Shown here: positions 5,821-6,704 of the stretch, in pieces | Position numbering within the stretch: position 1 is the stretch's first letter | How the letters are laid out: the number at the start of each line of letters is the position of its first letter | NCBI GenBank assembly: GCA_937899155.1 | Contig: CALDJM010000051.1 | Location: forward strand, 1-6,704 | From: an uncultured bacterium | Lineage (GTDB): Bacteria; Patescibacteriota; Dojkabacteria; SC72 | DNA length: 6,704 bases | Reading direction: 5' to 3' | Translations under genes and position numbers: made by a program | Notes under the pieces: generated by a model | Databases searched by the model: none | What the model saw: the letters and a program-made list of their open reading frames with translations, nothing else | Told to the model about the DNA's origin: nothing

Positions 5821-6687
5821 ATGCACATCTTTATCGGTTCAACTCCTAACACAACTCAGAAAGATATTGAATTAGCAAAAGGTATTCTTAATGGAAAAGT
5901 ACTGACTGATGATGCAAGAGAGAATCTTGAAAAATATTTTCAAAACATATGGACAAAAGAGGATATATTTCTCTTTAACAGAGGTAGAGAGGCTATGTAT
6001 TTCCTCTTTCAAAATCTAAATCTTCAAGAAGGTGACGAGGTTGTCCTCCAACCCTTTACATGTCTGGCAACACTCCAACCTATTCTCTGGAGTGGTTGTA
6101 GACCTGTTTTTGTAGATATTAAAGAAGATACTTTGAATATGGATTTAGAGAAGTTAAAGAAGAGTATTTCTTTGAAAACAAGAGTTGTTTTAATACAACA
6201 TACTTTTGGGAATATGGTGAATATGCAGGAGGTGAGAAATATAATTGATGATATAAATAATAATAGACAGGCAGAACAGAAAATATTCATTCTAGAAGAT
6301 TGTGCACATCTGTTCTCAACGGACAATGAGAGCATTGGTAAGTTTTCAGATGCTTTCTTCTTTAGTTTTGCACAGGACAAAGCTATTAGTTGCACACAAG
6401 GAGCTTTATTAGTTGTTAAAAACAGAGACTTCTTCAAAAAGGTTCTTAAAGAAGAGTATCAAAATATTAAGGAATTACCTATGAAAGAAGCTTTGTACAA
6501 TGCTAGATATATCCTTTTGTGGGAGAAGATAAAAAGACTCTACTATACCTTAGATATTCCTTTTTTAAGATTTAGTTTAGGTAAGTTTCTAATACTGCTG
6601 TACAGGTTTTTAGGCTTGATTAAAAAACAAACAGAAGGTAGAGGGGAAGATATTAGAAAGCTTAGCAACATTCAGTTTGTTTTTTAA
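5821..6687 (+). CDS. DegT/DnrJ/EryC1-type PLP aminotransferase, C-terminus replaced at a fold-back junction
   Basis: Members are mostly PLP-dependent aminotransferases for nucleotide-linked keto-sugars in glycan, lipopolysaccharide or antibiotic-sugar synthesis. Family features: 'NRGREAMYFLF' (53-63, in place of SGT-A), 'GDEVVLQPFTCLATLQPIL' (71-89), 'GCRPVFVDI' (92-100), 'IQHTFGN' (125-131), PLP-binding Asp160 in 'LEDCAH' (158-163), and 'FSFAQDKAISCTQGALLVV' (181-199) with Schiff-base Lys187. The enzyme therefore looks catalytically competent up to there. The frame ends at 288 residues, whereas relatives are usually about 360-400. The last family-like residues, 'LSNIQ' (281-285), match the conserved '(M)SN(I/L)Q' segment, after which the DNA becomes an inverted copy of 6603-6632 and the frame reads FVF-stop. 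The true gene probably continues. It starts 2 bp after the mutL stop without a clear Shine-Dalgarno, so coupling is likely. The exact sugar substrate cannot be told. Confidence 0.85.
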   Translation: MHIFIGSTPNTTQKDIELAKGILNGKVLTDDARENLEKYFQNIWTKEDIFLFNRGREAMYFLFQNLNLQEGDEVVLQPFTCLATLQPILWSGCRPVFVDIKEDTLNMDLEKLKKSISLKTRVVLIQHTFGNMVNMQEVRNIIDDINNNRQAEQKIFILEDCAHLFSTDNESIGKFSDAFFFSFAQDKAISCTQGALLVVKNRDFFKKVLKEEYQNIKELPMKEALYNARYILLWEKIKRLYYTLDIPFLRFSLGKFLILLYRFLGLIKKQTEGRGEDIRKLSNIQFVF

Positions 6688-6704
6688 TCAAGCCTAAAAA
6701 CCTG
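6603..6704. repeat. Perfect 30-bp inverted repeat at the right end of the window
   Basis: The left arm 6603-6632 and right arm 6675-6704 are exact reverse complements over all 30 bases (left begins CAGGTTTTTAGGC, right ends GCCTAAAAACCTG). They are separated by a 42-base unpaired spacer. The pairing reaches the last base of the window and may continue past it. The left arm is normal aminotransferase coding sequence (residues ~262-271, FLGLIKKQ). The right arm interrupts that gene. The long spacer and absence of a terminal U-tract make an intrinsic terminator unlikely. A fold-back chimera or an inverted duplication is the better reading. Confidence 0.95.

Noticed and set aside
6024..6437. Minus-strand open frame of 137 codons with several cysteines
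   Set aside because: It lies fully antisense to the aminotransferase core, including the PLP lysine region. The sense frame has clear family motifs.
6675..6704. Right-arm T-run and stem as an intrinsic terminator of the mutL operon
   Set aside because: The stem is 30 bp with a 42-base spacer, the left arm is conserved coding sequence, and no U-tract follows the stem. A fold-back junction explains it better.
6603..6704. Covalently closed hairpin telomere of a linear replicon
   Set aside because: The 42-base spacer has no internal dyad, and the left arm is ordinary gene sequence. It cannot be excluded without reads.

Overview
This is an AT-rich bacterial window with very compact gene packing. 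It carries a tRNA-Gln, two complete DNA-repair genes (uvrB and mutL), a short NAD kinase gene, a small unrecognised gene, the N-terminal part of a membrane-anchored protein, and a sugar-aminotransferase-like gene that breaks off at the right edge. Low GC, very short intergenic gaps, a slimmed-down NAD kinase and an endonuclease-type MutL (no MutH) suggest a reduced-genome bacterium. The Candidate Phyla Radiation (Patescibacteria) is my best guess, but no marker here proves it. The standard code is adequate: no in-frame TGA occurs in the genes, and all stops seen are TAA or TAG.

Layout, left to right. A minus-strand gene (638 down to the left edge, incomplete) encodes a basic N-terminus, one membrane helix and an exported domain. 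A tRNA-Gln(UUG) with encoded CCA lies at 755-828 on the plus strand and diverges from it. A 12-bp inverted repeat brackets a strong-looking plus-strand promoter at 831-882. Then follow, all on the minus strand, an 89-residue small protein (881-1150), NAD kinase (1266-1976) and uvrB (1982-3943). uvrB and nadK are separated by 5 bp and read as an operon. mutL (3986-5818) starts 42 bp from uvrB on the plus strand and is followed after 2 bp by a DegT/DnrJ/EryC1-type aminotransferase (5821-6687).

Two things stand out. First, uvrB and mutL diverge from a 42-bp spacer that holds two back-to-back extended -10 promoters. In each, the expected transcription start is the first base of the start codon, so both mRNAs look leaderless; the 89-aa gene shows the same -10 spacing. 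Second, the last 30 bases of the window are an exact reverse complement of 6603-6632. The aminotransferase frame follows its family up to the conserved 'LSNIQ' and then enters this inverted copy, where it stops after three residues. This looks like a fold-back junction (assembly or amplification chimera, or a real inverted duplication) rather than the natural gene end.

The repair genes represent nucleotide excision repair (UvrB) and methyl-independent mismatch repair (MutL). NAD kinase supplies NADP. The aminotransferase probably belongs to surface-glycan synthesis and may simply be co-transcribed with mutL. I see no clearly new multi-gene system in this window.
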